Source of the DNA: Dermacoccus abyssi
GTDB lineage: Bacteria > Actinomycetota > Actinomycetes > Actinomycetales > Dermatophilaceae
Assembly: GCF_034541975.1 (NCBI RefSeq)
Contig: NZ_JAVYJM010000001.1
Length of the DNA: 64,000 nucleotides
Strand: one strand, 5' to 3'
Part shown: positions 35,481 to 44,026 of the stretch, piece by piece
Layout: every line of letters begins with the position of its first letter
Position numbering within the stretch: the first letter of the stretch is position 1
Notes under the pieces: model-generated
The model's input: only the letters and a program-made list of their open reading frames with translations
Told to the model about the DNA's origin: nothing
Database searches by the model: none
Program-made: the position numbers and the translations under genes

Positions 35481-35840
35481 TCAGACGCGACGCTGCGCGC
35501 GCAGCTCGTCGCGGATCTCGGCGAGGACGGAGATCTCCGTGTCCTCGACGTCGGCCGGCTTCTCGAAGCGGGCCTTGGCAGCCTCGTACGGCTTGACCAT
35601 GAAGAAGTACACGACGAAAGCGAGGATGAGGAAAGCGACGAGAACCGTGAGGAACGCGCCCACCGGAACGTCGCCCGGCTTCCAGTTGTTGAAGTCCGGC
35701 GTGCCGCCGAGCTTGCCGATGAGGCTCATGACGACGTTGACGAAGGCCTCGACGACCTTTGCGAAGGCGCCCGCCATGATGAACGCGACGGCAAGCTCGA
35801 TGAGGTTGCCGCGCATGATGAAGTCCTTGAAGCCCTTCAT
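35481..35840 (-). CDS. mscL: Large-conductance mechanosensitive channel
   Basis: A 119-residue homopentameric membrane channel that opens under turgor stress to release solutes. It has the N-terminal amphipathic helix and first membrane helix with MKGFKDFIMRGNLIELAVAF and AGAFAKVVEAFVNVV, a short loop with the Asn-rich NNWKPGDVPVG, the second membrane helix FLTVLVAFLILAFVVYFFM, and a charged C-terminal bundle (DTEISVLAEIRDELRAQ). Length is normal (most are 115-150 residues). AAGGAG lies 6 bases before the ATG. Confidence 0.97.
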   Translation of the reverse strand: MKGFKDFIMRGNLIELAVAFIMAGAFAKVVEAFVNVVMSLIGKLGGTPDFNNWKPGDVPVGAFLTVLVAFLILAFVVYFFMVKPYEAAKARFEKPADVEDTEISVLAEIRDELRAQRRV

Positions 35841-35958
35841 GGCTTCTCCTTACTACTCAGTCCAGTGAAAAGGTGCGAGGTGAGCGTACCCATCCAGGTG
35901 AGACGCAAAGAAATGCGGGAATCCCCCAGCGTGTCGGAATTCGTGATAAGCGGGCGGG

Positions 35959-36459
35959 TCAAGGACTGACCGTGACGAACAGATCTGACCAGGACGAGTG
36001 TCCATCATTGGTATGACGCGCAATTTTCATCACGTCGGGCGGCGTGAGGGCCACGAGAACAGGTGCTCGATCGACTCGATTCGACACGTCCGCGCTGCGG
36101 GACTTTGTCTCGAATGGTGGTACGACTGGCGCCCCCGAGGTGAGGCGCGTGCCGTCCGGTGCCCAGACGTCGACGCGTGAGGTGCGAGTCAGTCGGTCCG
36201 CTAGTGCAGCGTCCGCGTCGATCGTCACGAACTGTCGGCCGCGCAGCTCAGGGCGTTCGGAGTTGTCGGTTGTCGACGCGCCGGACGAGGGGGACGAGGA
36301 GGCAGGGACGTCGTGGGTTCCACCGCCGGTGGCCACGAGGGCGGCAGCGGCGAGGCAGACGCAGGCGCCGAGTTTGCGGAGTCGACGTCGCCTCGTGGCG
36401 GCGGCTCGGGTGGGCGCATTGAGGCGGTGGACGACGTCGAGATCGCGCAGGCTGGGCAT
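35959..36459 (-). CDS. SAF/CpaB-like secreted or membrane protein
   Basis: A 166-residue protein with a basic N-terminus, a hydrophobic segment near residues 29-46 (LGACVCLAAAALVATGGG), a Ser-rich linker and a C-terminal domain whose pattern (SRVDVWAPDGTRLTSGAPVV and VLVALTPPDVMKIARHTNDG) resembles the CpaB/RcpC end of Flp-pilus and SAF proteins. Genes of that kind commonly sit between mscL and fmdB in actinobacteria, which supports the reading. No other pilus gene is in the window. Function not known. Confidence 0.65.
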   Translation of the reverse strand: MPSLRDLDVVHRLNAPTRAAATRRRRLRKLGACVCLAAAALVATGGGTHDVPASSSPSSGASTTDNSERPELRGRQFVTIDADAALADRLTRTSRVDVWAPDGTRLTSGAPVVPPFETKSRSADVSNRVDRAPVLVALTPPDVMKIARHTNDGHSSWSDLFVTVSP

Positions 36460-36551
36460 ATGTCGACGCTAGGCGCGTGGCAGTTGCGCGTCACGCGGGA
36501 CGCCCCGTGCCCTGTGGAAGAGGCTTACCGGCCGTCAGGGTTGGGGAGAAG

Positions 36552-36770
36552 TCAGTCGCTGGACGAACTCGACGAACTGCCCTCGCCCGAGCCGGAACGG
36601 CTGTCCGTGCGGTAGAAACCGCTGCCCTTGAACGTCACGCCGACGCCGTCGAACACCTTGCGCAGGTCGCCCGAGCACACCGGGCACGTCGTCAACGCCG
36701 GGTCGGAGAAGGACTGCCGCTCCTCGAAGCGGTGGCCACAGTTCTTGCAGGCGTAGACATAGGTGGGCAT
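36552..36770 (-). CDS. FmdB-family zinc ribbon protein
   Basis: A 72-residue regulatory-type protein with one zinc ribbon: CKNCGHRFEERQSFSD, then LTTCPVCSGDLRKVFDGVG, giving the four Cys. The tail is a Ser/Gly-rich run. FmdB-like proteins were first linked to formamidase regulation but most are uncharacterised. GGAGGAG lies just upstream of the ATG. It stands between the CpaB-like gene and the antiporter gene, all on the minus strand. Confidence 0.93.
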   Translation of the reverse strand: MPTYVYACKNCGHRFEERQSFSDPALTTCPVCSGDLRKVFDGVGVTFKGSGFYRTDSRSGSGEGSSSSSSSD

Positions 36771-36862
36771 GGTCTCCTCCAACAGGGCGAACGGCGGGCG
36801 CTCGTTCTTTCGAGCGTCATCGTAGGGCAGGGGCGGGGGTGGCCGCTCTCGCCCCGCGAAGC

Positions 36863-38422
36863 TCAGGGGTGACCGGTCCCGGCATGCTCGGTGTCCGGGC
36901 CGGTGTCGGTACGCCAACCGGCCAGGCGGCCACCCGCGCTCACCTCACGGATGCGCTGGGCGGCGAGACCACGCACCGACTCCTTCGTCACGACGAGGAG
37001 TTGGTCGCCGGCGCGCAGGACGCTGCGCTCGTTCGGGACGTATCCCTCGTCACCGTTGACGACGAGGGTGACGTTGGCTCCGACCGGCAGGCGCAGTTCG
37101 TAGACGCGCACGCCGATGAGGCGTGAGGTCGGGCCCACCTTGACCTGGAGCATGTCGGCACCGAGGTCCGTCAGGGGCGTGTTCTCGACCTCCAGCTCGA
37201 CGGTGTGGGCTTGCTCGTCGATGCCGAGGCGTTTGGCGACGAAGGGCAGGGTCGGGGCCTGCAGCAGGGTGAAGACGATGACGAGCACGAAGACGAGGTC
37301 GAAGATCCATCGCGTGTCGGACGCGCCGAGCGTCAGGGGCACGGTCGCGAGAACGACGGGTACCGCGCCGCGCAGTCCGGCCCAGGACAGGAAGACCTGC
37401 TCGCGCCACGAGAAACCGAACGGCGTCATCGACACGAGAACAGACGCCGGGCGCGCGATGAGGAGGAGGACGAATCCGACGACGATCGCCGGCACGAGCT
37501 GGTCGGCGAGGCGTGACGGCGATGCGAGCAGCCCGAGGAGAACGAACAGACCGATCTGTGCGAGCCACCCGAGGGCCTGACCGAACCCGCGCACCGCCTG
37601 ACGGTGTGGGATGTTCATGTTCCCCAGAACGAGCGCGGCGAGATAAGTGGCGATGAAGCCGCTCGTGTGGACCGTCGCGGCTGCGGCGTACGCGAAGACG
37701 CCACCCGCGACGACGCCGATGGCGAACAGGCCGGACGAGCCCGGCGCGATGCGTTGCGAGAGTGAGCCCAGCACCCAGCCGACTAGCAGGCCGACGAGCG
37801 CGCCGCCAGCAAGTTCGAAGACAGCCGTTCCGGCGAGTTCGAGAATGGTGAGGTGCTCGCCGCCGGGTACGACCTCGCTGGCCAGCGCCACCACGAGGAG
37901 GACGACGGGGGCGTCGTTGAAGCCCGACTCGGCTTCGAGCACGCCGGTGAGGCGGTGCGGGAGAGGGACCTTGCGCAGCACGGAGAAGACGGCCGCGGCG
38001 TCTGTGGAGCTGACGATGGCGCCGAGCAGGAGCGAGGTCGACCACCCCAGGTCGAGCAACCAGTGGGTGAGTGCGCCGACCACGCCGACGGACACGAGGA
38101 CGCCGAGCGTCGACAGGAGCAGTGCCGGGGCCACGGACGAGCGGATGCTGCGCCATTCCGTCGTCAGGCCGCCCTCGATGAGAATGAGCACGAGTGCGGC
38201 GTAGCCGAGAACCTGAGTGAGGTTGTCGTTGGAGAAGTCGATGCCGAAGCCGCCCTCGCCGAGCACGACGCCGATCGCGAGGTAGATCAGCAGGGTCGGC
38301 AGCCCGGAGCGGTTGGCCAGGCGCACCGCGGCGACCGCGACGAGGAGAACGAGGGAGCCGACGAGAAGAACGAAGGGAAGGTCGTCGGTACCGAAGCCCG
38401 TGCCGGCCGCTGATGCGATCAT
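36863..38422 (-). CDS. K+/H+ antiporter (NhaP2/CvrA type) with TrkA-C domain
   Basis: A 519-residue cation/proton antiporter of the CPA1 group. About 12 membrane segments cover residues 15-385, with the ion-binding sequence ESGFNDAPVVLLVVA near residue 165 and GATVSSTDAAAV-like IVSSTDAAAVFSVLR just before it. The C-terminal part (about 410-490) is a TrkA-C regulatory domain with LGADMLQVKVGPTSRLIGVR and PNERSVLRAGDQLLVV, which usually binds nucleotides or small ligands. It may protect against potassium or pH stress. AGGAGG lies upstream of the ATG. Confidence 0.94.
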   Translation of the reverse strand: MIASAAGTGFGTDDLPFVLLVGSLVLLVAVAAVRLANRSGLPTLLIYLAIGVVLGEGGFGIDFSNDNLTQVLGYAALVLILIEGGLTTEWRSIRSSVAPALLLSTLGVLVSVGVVGALTHWLLDLGWSTSLLLGAIVSSTDAAAVFSVLRKVPLPHRLTGVLEAESGFNDAPVVLLVVALASEVVPGGEHLTILELAGTAVFELAGGALVGLLVGWVLGSLSQRIAPGSSGLFAIGVVAGGVFAYAAAATVHTSGFIATYLAALVLGNMNIPHRQAVRGFGQALGWLAQIGLFVLLGLLASPSRLADQLVPAIVVGFVLLLIARPASVLVSMTPFGFSWREQVFLSWAGLRGAVPVVLATVPLTLGASDTRWIFDLVFVLVIVFTLLQAPTLPFVAKRLGIDEQAHTVELEVENTPLTDLGADMLQVKVGPTSRLIGVRVYELRLPVGANVTLVVNGDEGYVPNERSVLRAGDQLLVVTKESVRGLAAQRIREVSAGGRLAGWRTDTGPDTEHAGTGHP

Positions 38423-38466
38423 GCGCCGCCCCCTCCTACCCGCTCACCGTTCGTCGTCGCTCGGCA

Positions 38467-39054
38467 TTATCTCAGGGGCTCGCGCAACCACGTGAGCCCG
38501 TTCACGGTGAGCACGGCGTCGACGCGCTCGTCGTGGGCCTGCGTGGGGAAGTCGACGCCGAACTCGTCCGGAAAGACGACGGCGATGACGGGCGTTCCCT
38601 CACGGCGCCGGGGGAGCGCTCGGTCGTAGCAGCCGCCTCCTTGCCCGAGCCGCTCCCCGCGCGCTCCGACGGCAAGGGCGGGTGCCACGACGACGTCGGC
38701 GAGCGCGATGGCGTCCTTGCCGAGATCCTCACCGGTTGCGAGGTCGCGCCACGACAGATCGAGGTCCTCGAGGGTGATGGGGACGATGACTCGGCCGTTC
38801 TCCAACAGGCGCGCGTTGAGCGGTTCGAGATTCGACTCGGTGTCGAGCGGCTCGAAGGTGGCGACGCACGACGCGGTGCGCAACGCCGGTTCCGCGAGAC
38901 GGAGCAATCGCCGCCCGTCGGCCTCACGCTCGGACGTCTCACCCATGTCACGGCGGGCCCGTCGCGCGGCGCGCAACGTGCGCCGGACGGCACGCTTAGC
39001 CTCCCGTGACGCCGCGTTCACCTCCGGCCCCGTGGAAGCGTCGTTGTCACCCAT
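38467..39054 (-). CDS. 5-formyltetrahydrofolate cyclo-ligase
   Basis: A 195-residue ATP-dependent enzyme that converts 5-formyl-THF to 5,10-methenyl-THF, recovering an otherwise dead-end folate. It has the basic N-terminal ATP-contacting stretch REAKRAVRRTLRAARRARRD, the central VIVPITLEDLDLSWRDL and the family signature GERLGQGGGCYDRALPR. The start at 39054 is supported by TAGGCT ending 7 bases upstream on the minus strand; longer upstream frames run into galU. It is divergent from galU with only 19 bases between the start codons. Confidence 0.94.
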   Translation of the reverse strand: MGDNDASTGPEVNAASREAKRAVRRTLRAARRARRDMGETSEREADGRRLLRLAEPALRTASCVATFEPLDTESNLEPLNARLLENGRVIVPITLEDLDLSWRDLATGEDLGKDAIALADVVVAPALAVGARGERLGQGGGCYDRALPRRREGTPVIAVVFPDEFGVDFPTQAHDERVDAVLTVNGLTWLREPLR

Positions 39055-39060
39055 GACGAG

Positions 39061-39067
39061 TAGCCTA
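39061..39067. promoter_or_regulatory. Interlocking -10 boxes of 5-FTHF ligase and galU
   Basis: The sequence TAGCCTA serves as TAGCCT on the plus strand (39061-39066, 7 bases before the galU ATG) and TAGGCT on the minus strand (39062-39067, 7 bases before the ATG at 39054). The two divergent -10 boxes share 5 base pairs. Confidence 0.6.
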
Positions 39068-39073
39068 GGAGAC

Positions 39074-40021
39074 ATGACTGAATCGACGACGCCCGCCATC
39101 CGACGCCGTGCGCGCAAGGCCGTCATCCCGGCCGCCGGCCTCGGTACCCGCTTCCTGCCCGCCACGAAGGCCATCCCGAAGGAGATGCTGCCGGTGGTCG
39201 ACAAGCCGGCCATCCAGTACGTGGTGGAAGAAGCCGTCCGTGCGGGCGTGCCCGACATCGTGACGATCACCGGCCGTTCCAAGGCCTCCCTGGAAGATCA
39301 CTTCGACCGCCACTGGGAGCTCGAGCAGGCACTCGAGCGCAAGGGCGACGAGAAGCGCCTCAAGCGCGTGCGCAAGTCCAACGATCTGGGCGACGTGCAC
39401 TTCGTCCGTCAGGGCGAGCCGAAGGGGTTGGGCCATGCCGTGCTCATCGGCAAGAACCACGTGGGTGACGAGCCGTTCGCCGTGTTGCTCGGTGACGACC
39501 TCATCGACGAGGGTGATCACCTCCTCGAGGAGATGATCGAGGCGCAGCTCAAGCACGGCGGTTCCGTCGTGGCCCTCATGGAGGTTCCGGCCGAACAGAT
39601 CAACCTCTACGGCTGTGCCGAGGTGGAGCAGATCGACGGTGAGACCTCGGGCGTCGTGCGCGTCAAGGGCCTCGTGGAGAAGCCCTCGCCCGAGGAGGCA
39701 CCGAGCAACCTGGCCATCATCGGCCGGTACGTGCTCGACCCGTCGATCTTCGAGGTGCTCGAGCGCACCGAGCCGGGCCGCGGCGGCGAGATCCAGCTCA
39801 CCGACGCTCTGCAGGAGCGTGCGAACGCCACGGGTGACGGCGCGGGCGTGGTCGGCGTCGTGTTCAAGGGCAACCGCTACGACACGGGTGACCGTCTCGA
39901 CTACCTCAAGGCCGTCGTGCGACTCGGCGTTCGTCACCACGACTTCGGTGACGACTTCCGGTCGTGGCTGCAGGAGTGGGTCACCACGGACGAGGGCAAG
40001 GGCAACGAGAAGCGCGCCTGA
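39074..40021 (+). CDS. galU: UTP-glucose-1-phosphate uridylyltransferase
   Basis: A 315-residue enzyme that makes UDP-glucose, a precursor for cell surface polysaccharides. The N-terminal nucleotide motif is AVIPAAGLGTRFLPATKAIP, followed by KEMLPVVDKPAIQYVVEEA; further blocks are LVEKPSPEEAPSNLAIIGRY and EIQLTDALQ. Length is typical (about 300). The ATG at 39074 is preceded by AGGAG as well as by TAGCCT. It probably supplies the exopolysaccharide locus at 20-31 kb. It ends before a strong hairpin at 40036. Confidence 0.96.
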   Translation: MTESTTPAIRRRARKAVIPAAGLGTRFLPATKAIPKEMLPVVDKPAIQYVVEEAVRAGVPDIVTITGRSKASLEDHFDRHWELEQALERKGDEKRLKRVRKSNDLGDVHFVRQGEPKGLGHAVLIGKNHVGDEPFAVLLGDDLIDEGDHLLEEMIEAQLKHGGSVVALMEVPAEQINLYGCAEVEQIDGETSGVVRVKGLVEKPSPEEAPSNLAIIGRYVLDPSIFEVLERTEPGRGGEIQLTDALQERANATGDGAGVVGVVFKGNRYDTGDRLDYLKAVVRLGVRHHDFGDDFRSWLQEWVTTDEGKGNEKRA

Positions 40022-40035
40022 CCCCCTGCTTCGAA

Positions 40036-40077
40036 CCGCCCCGGCAGCGCCCCCCGCGAGGGACGCCGCCGGGGCGG
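40036..40077 (+). terminator. Hairpin after galU
   Basis: A 10-bp stem (CCGCCCCGGC with GCCGGGGCGG) around a GC-rich loop, followed by ATCTCTTCG. It is likely a terminator of galU, although the loop is long. Confidence 0.6.
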
Positions 40078-40124
40078 ATCTCTTCGTGTGGCCGGTTGTC
40101 GGTGATGAGCGGCACAATGTCGGG

Positions 40125-41333
40125 GTGATCTCCCACGACGACCATCTCGCGCGCATCCTCGCGGCGGCGCCTGCGCCGCGGGTGGAGCGTCTCGCTGTGT
40201 CCGGCGGATCGCTGCTCGGACGCGTGCTCGCTGCGGACGTGAGGAGTGCCGTCGAGCTCCCGGCGTTCACCAACTCGGCGATGGACGGCTACGCCGTGCA
40301 CTCCGCCGACGTGAACGAGCCCTGTGAGCTGCCCGTCGTCGGTGACATCGCTGCCGGAGACACTCGCTCCCTGAGCTGTGAGCCCGGCTCGACCTGGCGC
40401 ATCATGACGGGCGCACCCATGCCCGAGGGAGCGGACGCCGTCGTGCCCGTGGAGCTGACCGACGGTGGCGTGGAGCGTGTGCGGTTCGAGGCGGCGGCCA
40501 CGCCGGGCAACCACATCCGTCATGCCGGCGAGGACGTACGGGTGGGCGACCTGCTCCTGCCGCGGGGTACGCACGTGGCGCCGCACCACGTGGCGGTGCT
40601 CGCATCGAGCGGCGTCACGCAGGTCGATGTCGTCGCGCGGCCGCGCGTTGTCGTCGTCTCCACCGGTGACGAACTGCGGGCGGCCGGAAGCGAACTCGCC
40701 CACGGCCAGATCCACGACTCCAACGGCCCGATGCTCGCCGCGCTCGTCGAGGCCGCGGGGGCGCAACTCCTCGAACAGGTTCACCTGCCCGACGATGCCC
40801 GGGCTGTCTCGCAACTGCTCGAGCGGGCCGTGGAGAGCGCCGACGTCGTCATCACGACAGGCGGCGTGAGCGCCGGCGCGTTCGACGTCGTCAAGGAGGC
40901 ACTCATCGACGCCGGCGACGTCACGTTCGACAAGGTTGCGATGCAGCCGGGCAAGCCGCAGGGGTTCGGGCTGCTCGGCGAGCGCCGCGTGCCCGTCTTC
41001 ACCCTGCCCGGCAACCCGATGAGCACGCTGGTCTCCTTCCACGTCTTCGTCCTTCCGACGCTCGACGCCATGGGTGGGCGCCCTCCCCGCGAGTGCGAGC
41101 GCGCCGTGGTCGAGCGCGGGTGGACGTCGCCGCCCGGGCGTGCGCAGTTCGCGCGGGTCGCGGTGCGTCGTGACGATTCGGGGCGCCTCGTCATCCACCC
41201 GAACTCACGCCAGGGCTCGCATCACCTCGGCGAACTGGCCGAGGCGAACGCGCTCGCCCTCGTACCGGCCGACGTCGACGTGGTTCAGGCGGACGACGAG
41301 CTCGACATCCAGATGCTGCTGACGAAGGAGTGA
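40125..41333 (+). CDS. moeA: Molybdopterin molybdenumtransferase MoeA
   Basis: A 402-residue enzyme that inserts molybdate into molybdopterin-AMP in the last step of cofactor synthesis. Visible blocks are ELPAFTNSAMDGYAVHSADV (domain 3), TGAPMPEGADAVVPVE, the Asp-containing VVVSTGDELRAAGSELAHG, ITTGGVSAGAFDVVKEAL and VFTLPGNPMSTLVSFHVFVL. The C-terminal domain IV follows. The GTG at 40125 is chosen because CACAAT ends 6 bases before it; an in-frame GTG further up cannot be excluded. It heads an operon with moaC and moaB. No moaA, moaE or modABC is in the window. Confidence 0.94.
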   Translation: MISHDDHLARILAAAPAPRVERLAVSGGSLLGRVLAADVRSAVELPAFTNSAMDGYAVHSADVNEPCELPVVGDIAAGDTRSLSCEPGSTWRIMTGAPMPEGADAVVPVELTDGGVERVRFEAAATPGNHIRHAGEDVRVGDLLLPRGTHVAPHHVAVLASSGVTQVDVVARPRVVVVSTGDELRAAGSELAHGQIHDSNGPMLAALVEAAGAQLLEQVHLPDDARAVSQLLERAVESADVVITTGGVSAGAFDVVKEALIDAGDVTFDKVAMQPGKPQGFGLLGERRVPVFTLPGNPMSTLVSFHVFVLPTLDAMGGRPPRECERAVVERGWTSPPGRAQFARVAVRRDDSGRLVIHPNSRQGSHHLGELAEANALALVPADVDVVQADDELDIQMLLTKE

Positions 41334-41334
41334 C

Positions 41335-41802
41335 ATGAGCGATCTCACGCACGTGCGGGCCGACGGCAGCGCGCACATGGTCAACGTGGCGGGCAAGGCC
41401 GTGACGCAGCGCTCTGCCTCGGCCGCCGGGCGGGTGCTCCTGCACCCCGACGCCATTGCCGCTCTGCGGGACGGCGCAGTGCCCAAGGGTGACGCCATCG
41501 CCGTCGCCCGCATCGCGGGCCTTCAGGCGGCCAAGCGCACCCCGGAGCTCATCCCGCTCGCGCACCCCATCGCCGTGCACGGCGTCGAGGTCGATCTGGA
41601 CGTGGCCGACGACGGCGTCGACATCCGCGCCACCGTGGTCACCGCGGACCGCACCGGCATCGAGATGGAGGCGCTCACGTGCGTCAGCGTCGCGGCGCTC
41701 GCGCTCATCGACATGGTCAAGGCGGTCGACAAGCACGCGCGCATCACGGACGTGCGGGTCGTCGCGAAGTCGGGCGGCCGAAGCGGTGACTGGCATGAGT
41801 GA
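41335..41802 (+). CDS. moaC: Cyclic pyranopterin monophosphate synthase MoaC
   Basis: A 155-residue enzyme acting with MoaA to build cyclic pyranopterin from GTP in molybdenum cofactor synthesis. Conserved stretches are KGDAIAVARIAGLQAAKRTP with ELIPLAHPIAVHGVEVD, and MEALTCVSVAALALIDMVKA with DKHARITDVRVVAKSGG. Its ATG lies 2 bases after the moeA stop, and its stop overlaps the moaB start region by 8 bases. Length is normal (about 160). Confidence 0.97.
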   Translation: MSDLTHVRADGSAHMVNVAGKAVTQRSASAAGRVLLHPDAIAALRDGAVPKGDAIAVARIAGLQAAKRTPELIPLAHPIAVHGVEVDLDVADDGVDIRATVVTADRTGIEMEALTCVSVAALALIDMVKAVDKHARITDVRVVAKSGGRSGDWHE

Positions 41803-42289
41803 CGCCCGCGCTGTCGTCGTGACGTGCTCCACGCGCGCCGCGGCTGGGCAGTACGAGGACGAGACGGGGCCGGCCATCGTGAACTGGTTCGAGGACCGGG
41901 GATTCGAGGTCGCCTCCCAGGTCGTTCCCGACGGCGACGCGGTGGGCACCGCGATCGGCGCGGCCCTCGGCGTGGGCGTCGACGTCGTCATCACCACGGG
42001 TGGCACCGGCGTCGCGCCGAGCGACGCCACCCCGGAGCAGACGCGCCCCCACCTGTTGGCCGACCTTCCCGGTCTCGCCGAGGCGGTGCGCGCTCGCGGT
42101 GTTGCGGCGGGCATCCCGACGGCGGTGCTGTCGCGCGGTCTCGCCGGCGTTGCCGCGTCGGCCAACGCGACGGGCCGGGCGCTCGTCGTCAATCTGCCCG
42201 GGTCGAAGGGCGGCGTGAAGGACGGTCTCGCCGTGCTCGACGGCGTCCTCGACCACGTTCTCGACCAGTTGCACGGCGGTGCGCATTGA
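41795..42289 (+). CDS. moaB: Molybdopterin adenylyltransferase-type protein MoaB/Mog
   Basis: A 164-residue protein of the MoaB/MogA fold. The MPT-binding motif is VVITTGGTGVAPSDATPEQT with the acidic residue region RPHL following, and the N-terminal strand ends AVVVTCSTRAAAGQYEDETG. MogA adenylylates molybdopterin before MoeA inserts molybdate; the sequence alone does not separate MogA from MoaB. It overlaps moaC by 8 bases, and a TTG-started acetyltransferase overlaps its own stop. Confidence 0.93.
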   Translation: MSDARAVVVTCSTRAAAGQYEDETGPAIVNWFEDRGFEVASQVVPDGDAVGTAIGAALGVGVDVVITTGGTGVAPSDATPEQTRPHLLADLPGLAEAVRARGVAAGIPTAVLSRGLAGVAASANATGRALVVNLPGSKGGVKDGLAVLDGVLDHVLDQLHGGAH

Positions 42290-42888
42290 GCCGACGTCCG
42301 TGGCCTGTGACGATCGGTGGCGCCTGGAGCGGTTCGCGCATCGAGTTGCGGCCCCTGCATCCTCGTCGTGACCGCGAGGAGTGGAGCGCGTTGCGCCGCG
42401 AGAGCAGCGCGTGGACGGGGCCGTGGGATTCGACGAACCCCTATCCGCAGGAGGCGTTGACTTACCGCAAGGCCATCGCCTTCCAGGACGCCGAAGGGCG
42501 CGCGGGACGTCTGCTGCCGTGGGTCCTCACCGTCGACGGGCGCCTGGCGGGGCAGGTGCACGTGTTCAGCATCGTGCGCGGCGCCCAGCAAGGCGGCACC
42601 ATCGGGTACTGGATCGCCGAGCGGTACGCGGGCCGGGGCATCACGCCGGCCGCGGTGGCCATGGCGATCGACCACTGCTTCGGTGTCGAGCGGCTGCACC
42701 GCATCGAGATCAACGTGCGCCCCGAGAACGTGAATTCGCTTCGGGTGGTGGAGAAACTCGGCCTCCGCGACGAGGGCGTGCGCCGTTCATTCCTCCACAT
42801 CGCGGGGGAGTGGCGTGATCACCGCACCTTCGCGGTGACGGCCGACGAGGTCGGTGCGGGCGGTCTCGTGGGGCGACTTTCGGGCTGA
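42286..42888 (+). CDS. GNAT acetyltransferase (RimJ/RimL-like)
   Basis: A protein of about 200 residues with the GNAT fold of the RimJ/RimL type, which acetylates protein or small-molecule amines. The acetyl-CoA site is in IGYWIAERYAGRGITPAAVA near residue 110, and the C-terminal strand ends VNSLRVVEKLGLRDEGVRRS with FLHIAGEWRDH. The TTG at 42286 overlaps the moaB stop in a TTGA arrangement, which suggests coupling; a GTG at 42307 is the other candidate. Genes of this kind commonly end moaC-moaB operons in actinobacteria. Substrate unknown. Confidence 0.88.
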   Translation: MSRRPWPVTIGGAWSGSRIELRPLHPRRDREEWSALRRESSAWTGPWDSTNPYPQEALTYRKAIAFQDAEGRAGRLLPWVLTVDGRLAGQVHVFSIVRGAQQGGTIGYWIAERYAGRGITPAAVAMAIDHCFGVERLHRIEINVRPENVNSLRVVEKLGLRDEGVRRSFLHIAGEWRDHRTFAVTADEVGAGGLVGRLSG

Positions 42889-42916
42889 TACCCGAAACCC
42901 GTCAGGAACGAGGCGC

Positions 42917-42933
42917 GACACGCCCGGCGTGTC
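42917..42933 (+). terminator. Hairpin after the moa operon
   Basis: A 7-bp stem (GACACGC with GCGTGTC, loop CCG) lies 29 bases after the stop, with further outer complementarity (ACGAG with CTCGT). It is a plausible terminator. Confidence 0.5.
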
Positions 42934-42959
42934 TCACTCGTTGTGATGTGTTCGACCCA

Positions 42960-42965
42960 TAGCCT
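42960..42965 (+). promoter_or_regulatory. -10 box of the 42973 gene
   Basis: TAGCCT ends 7 bases before the GTG at 42973, fixing that start and predicting a leaderless message. Confidence 0.5.
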
Positions 42966-42972
42966 TTGTGAC

Positions 42973-43923
42973 GTGAGATCCAGCAGCCTGATTTTCTTCG
43001 TCATCTTTGCCGTGTGGGCTGCCTACATGCTCCAGCACTGGGTGCGGCGCCGCGAAGACCTCGCAACCGCCCGCACCGTCGACCGATTCTCGGAGGCGAT
43101 GAGGATGCTCGAACGTCGAACGCCGGTGAAGGCGCAAGCGACTCGTCGCGACGAGGAGGCGAGGCCGACGCTGCTTCGTCCCCAGGTCTCGGTCAAGGGT
43201 GCCAAGCCCGCTGCTGACGCTGCTGGCACCGAATCGGTCGCTCCTGCTGCCGCTTCCACGTCGAAGGCGACGAAACGCGTCGGTGGTCTTTCCCTCTCTT
43301 CCCCGGAGGTGAAGGCCGGCGCGCTCCTCGCCGCTCTGGCACTTCTCGTGCTCACGGTCGTGCTCGCGCCGTTCGGTGTCGTGCCGGCGTGGACGCCGCT
43401 GCTCGGTCTCGCTGCTGTCGGTGGCGTCGTCGTGTGGCTGCGCCGCAGCGCCATCGCGTCACGTCAGGCTCGCGCGGCCAAGCCGGCCGCTCGTCCGGTG
43501 CGCGCGCCCAAGGCGTCCGCCGAGGGTCCGACGAAGTCCGCCACCGTGGCGCCGACCGCGAAGGCTGCCGCTCCGGCTGCCACCTCGACGAAGCGTTCGC
43601 CGCTCGTTGCGCAGACGCCGGTCGAGCGTGAGGAAGCTGTCGAGGTCGTCGAGACCGAGACGCACACGGACGCCGTCGCGAAGGCCGAGGCCGAGGTGTT
43701 CGACGCCCGCCAGTGGGCGCCGGTCGACGTCCCGCGCCCGACGTACACGATGAAGGCCAAGGCCGAGCGCGAGGAGGTCGCTCCTGCGGCCACGGTCGAC
43801 GAGACCGACACCCGCCCGCTCGCCGCCCGCTACGAGAACGCACCCGTCGACGAGATTCCCTTCGATGGCATGGCCCTCGATGAGGACTACGACGAACTGC
43901 CCGAGGTCTACCGCGCCGGCTGA
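42973..43923 (+). CDS. Membrane protein of unknown function with acidic C-terminal tail
   Basis: A 316-residue protein. The N-terminus is a membrane segment (SLIFFVIFAVWAAYMLQHWV) followed by RRREDLATARTVDRFSEAMR, a sequence common to a conserved actinobacterial family. A second pair of membrane segments lies near residues 115-160. The rest is Ala/Lys/Pro-rich and then acidic, ending in DEDYDELPEVYRAG. The protein is likely membrane-anchored with a cytoplasmic tail. I do not know a function; it often neighbours molybdenum cofactor or galU genes, though that is from memory. Confidence 0.85.
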   Translation: MRSSSLIFFVIFAVWAAYMLQHWVRRREDLATARTVDRFSEAMRMLERRTPVKAQATRRDEEARPTLLRPQVSVKGAKPAADAAGTESVAPAAASTSKATKRVGGLSLSSPEVKAGALLAALALLVLTVVLAPFGVVPAWTPLLGLAAVGGVVVWLRRSAIASRQARAAKPAARPVRAPKASAEGPTKSATVAPTAKAAAPAATSTKRSPLVAQTPVEREEAVEVVETETHTDAVAKAEAEVFDARQWAPVDVPRPTYTMKAKAEREEVAPAATVDETDTRPLAARYENAPVDEIPFDGMALDEDYDELPEVYRAG

Positions 43924-43940
43924 CCCCGCCGCAACGTCTT

Positions 43941-43982
43941 GACGAAGGCGCCCATCGCTGTGAAGCGGTGGGCGCCTTCGTC
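43941..43982 (+). terminator. Terminator after the 42973 gene
   Basis: A 14-bp stem (GACGAAGGCGCCCA with TGGGCGCCTTCGTC) starts 17 bases after the stop, with a loop of about 14 bases. Confidence 0.85.
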
Positions 43983-44026
43983 TGTCGCGGGCTGGCTGCT
44001 GCGTGGGTCGCCCTGTGGCGGCGGAA

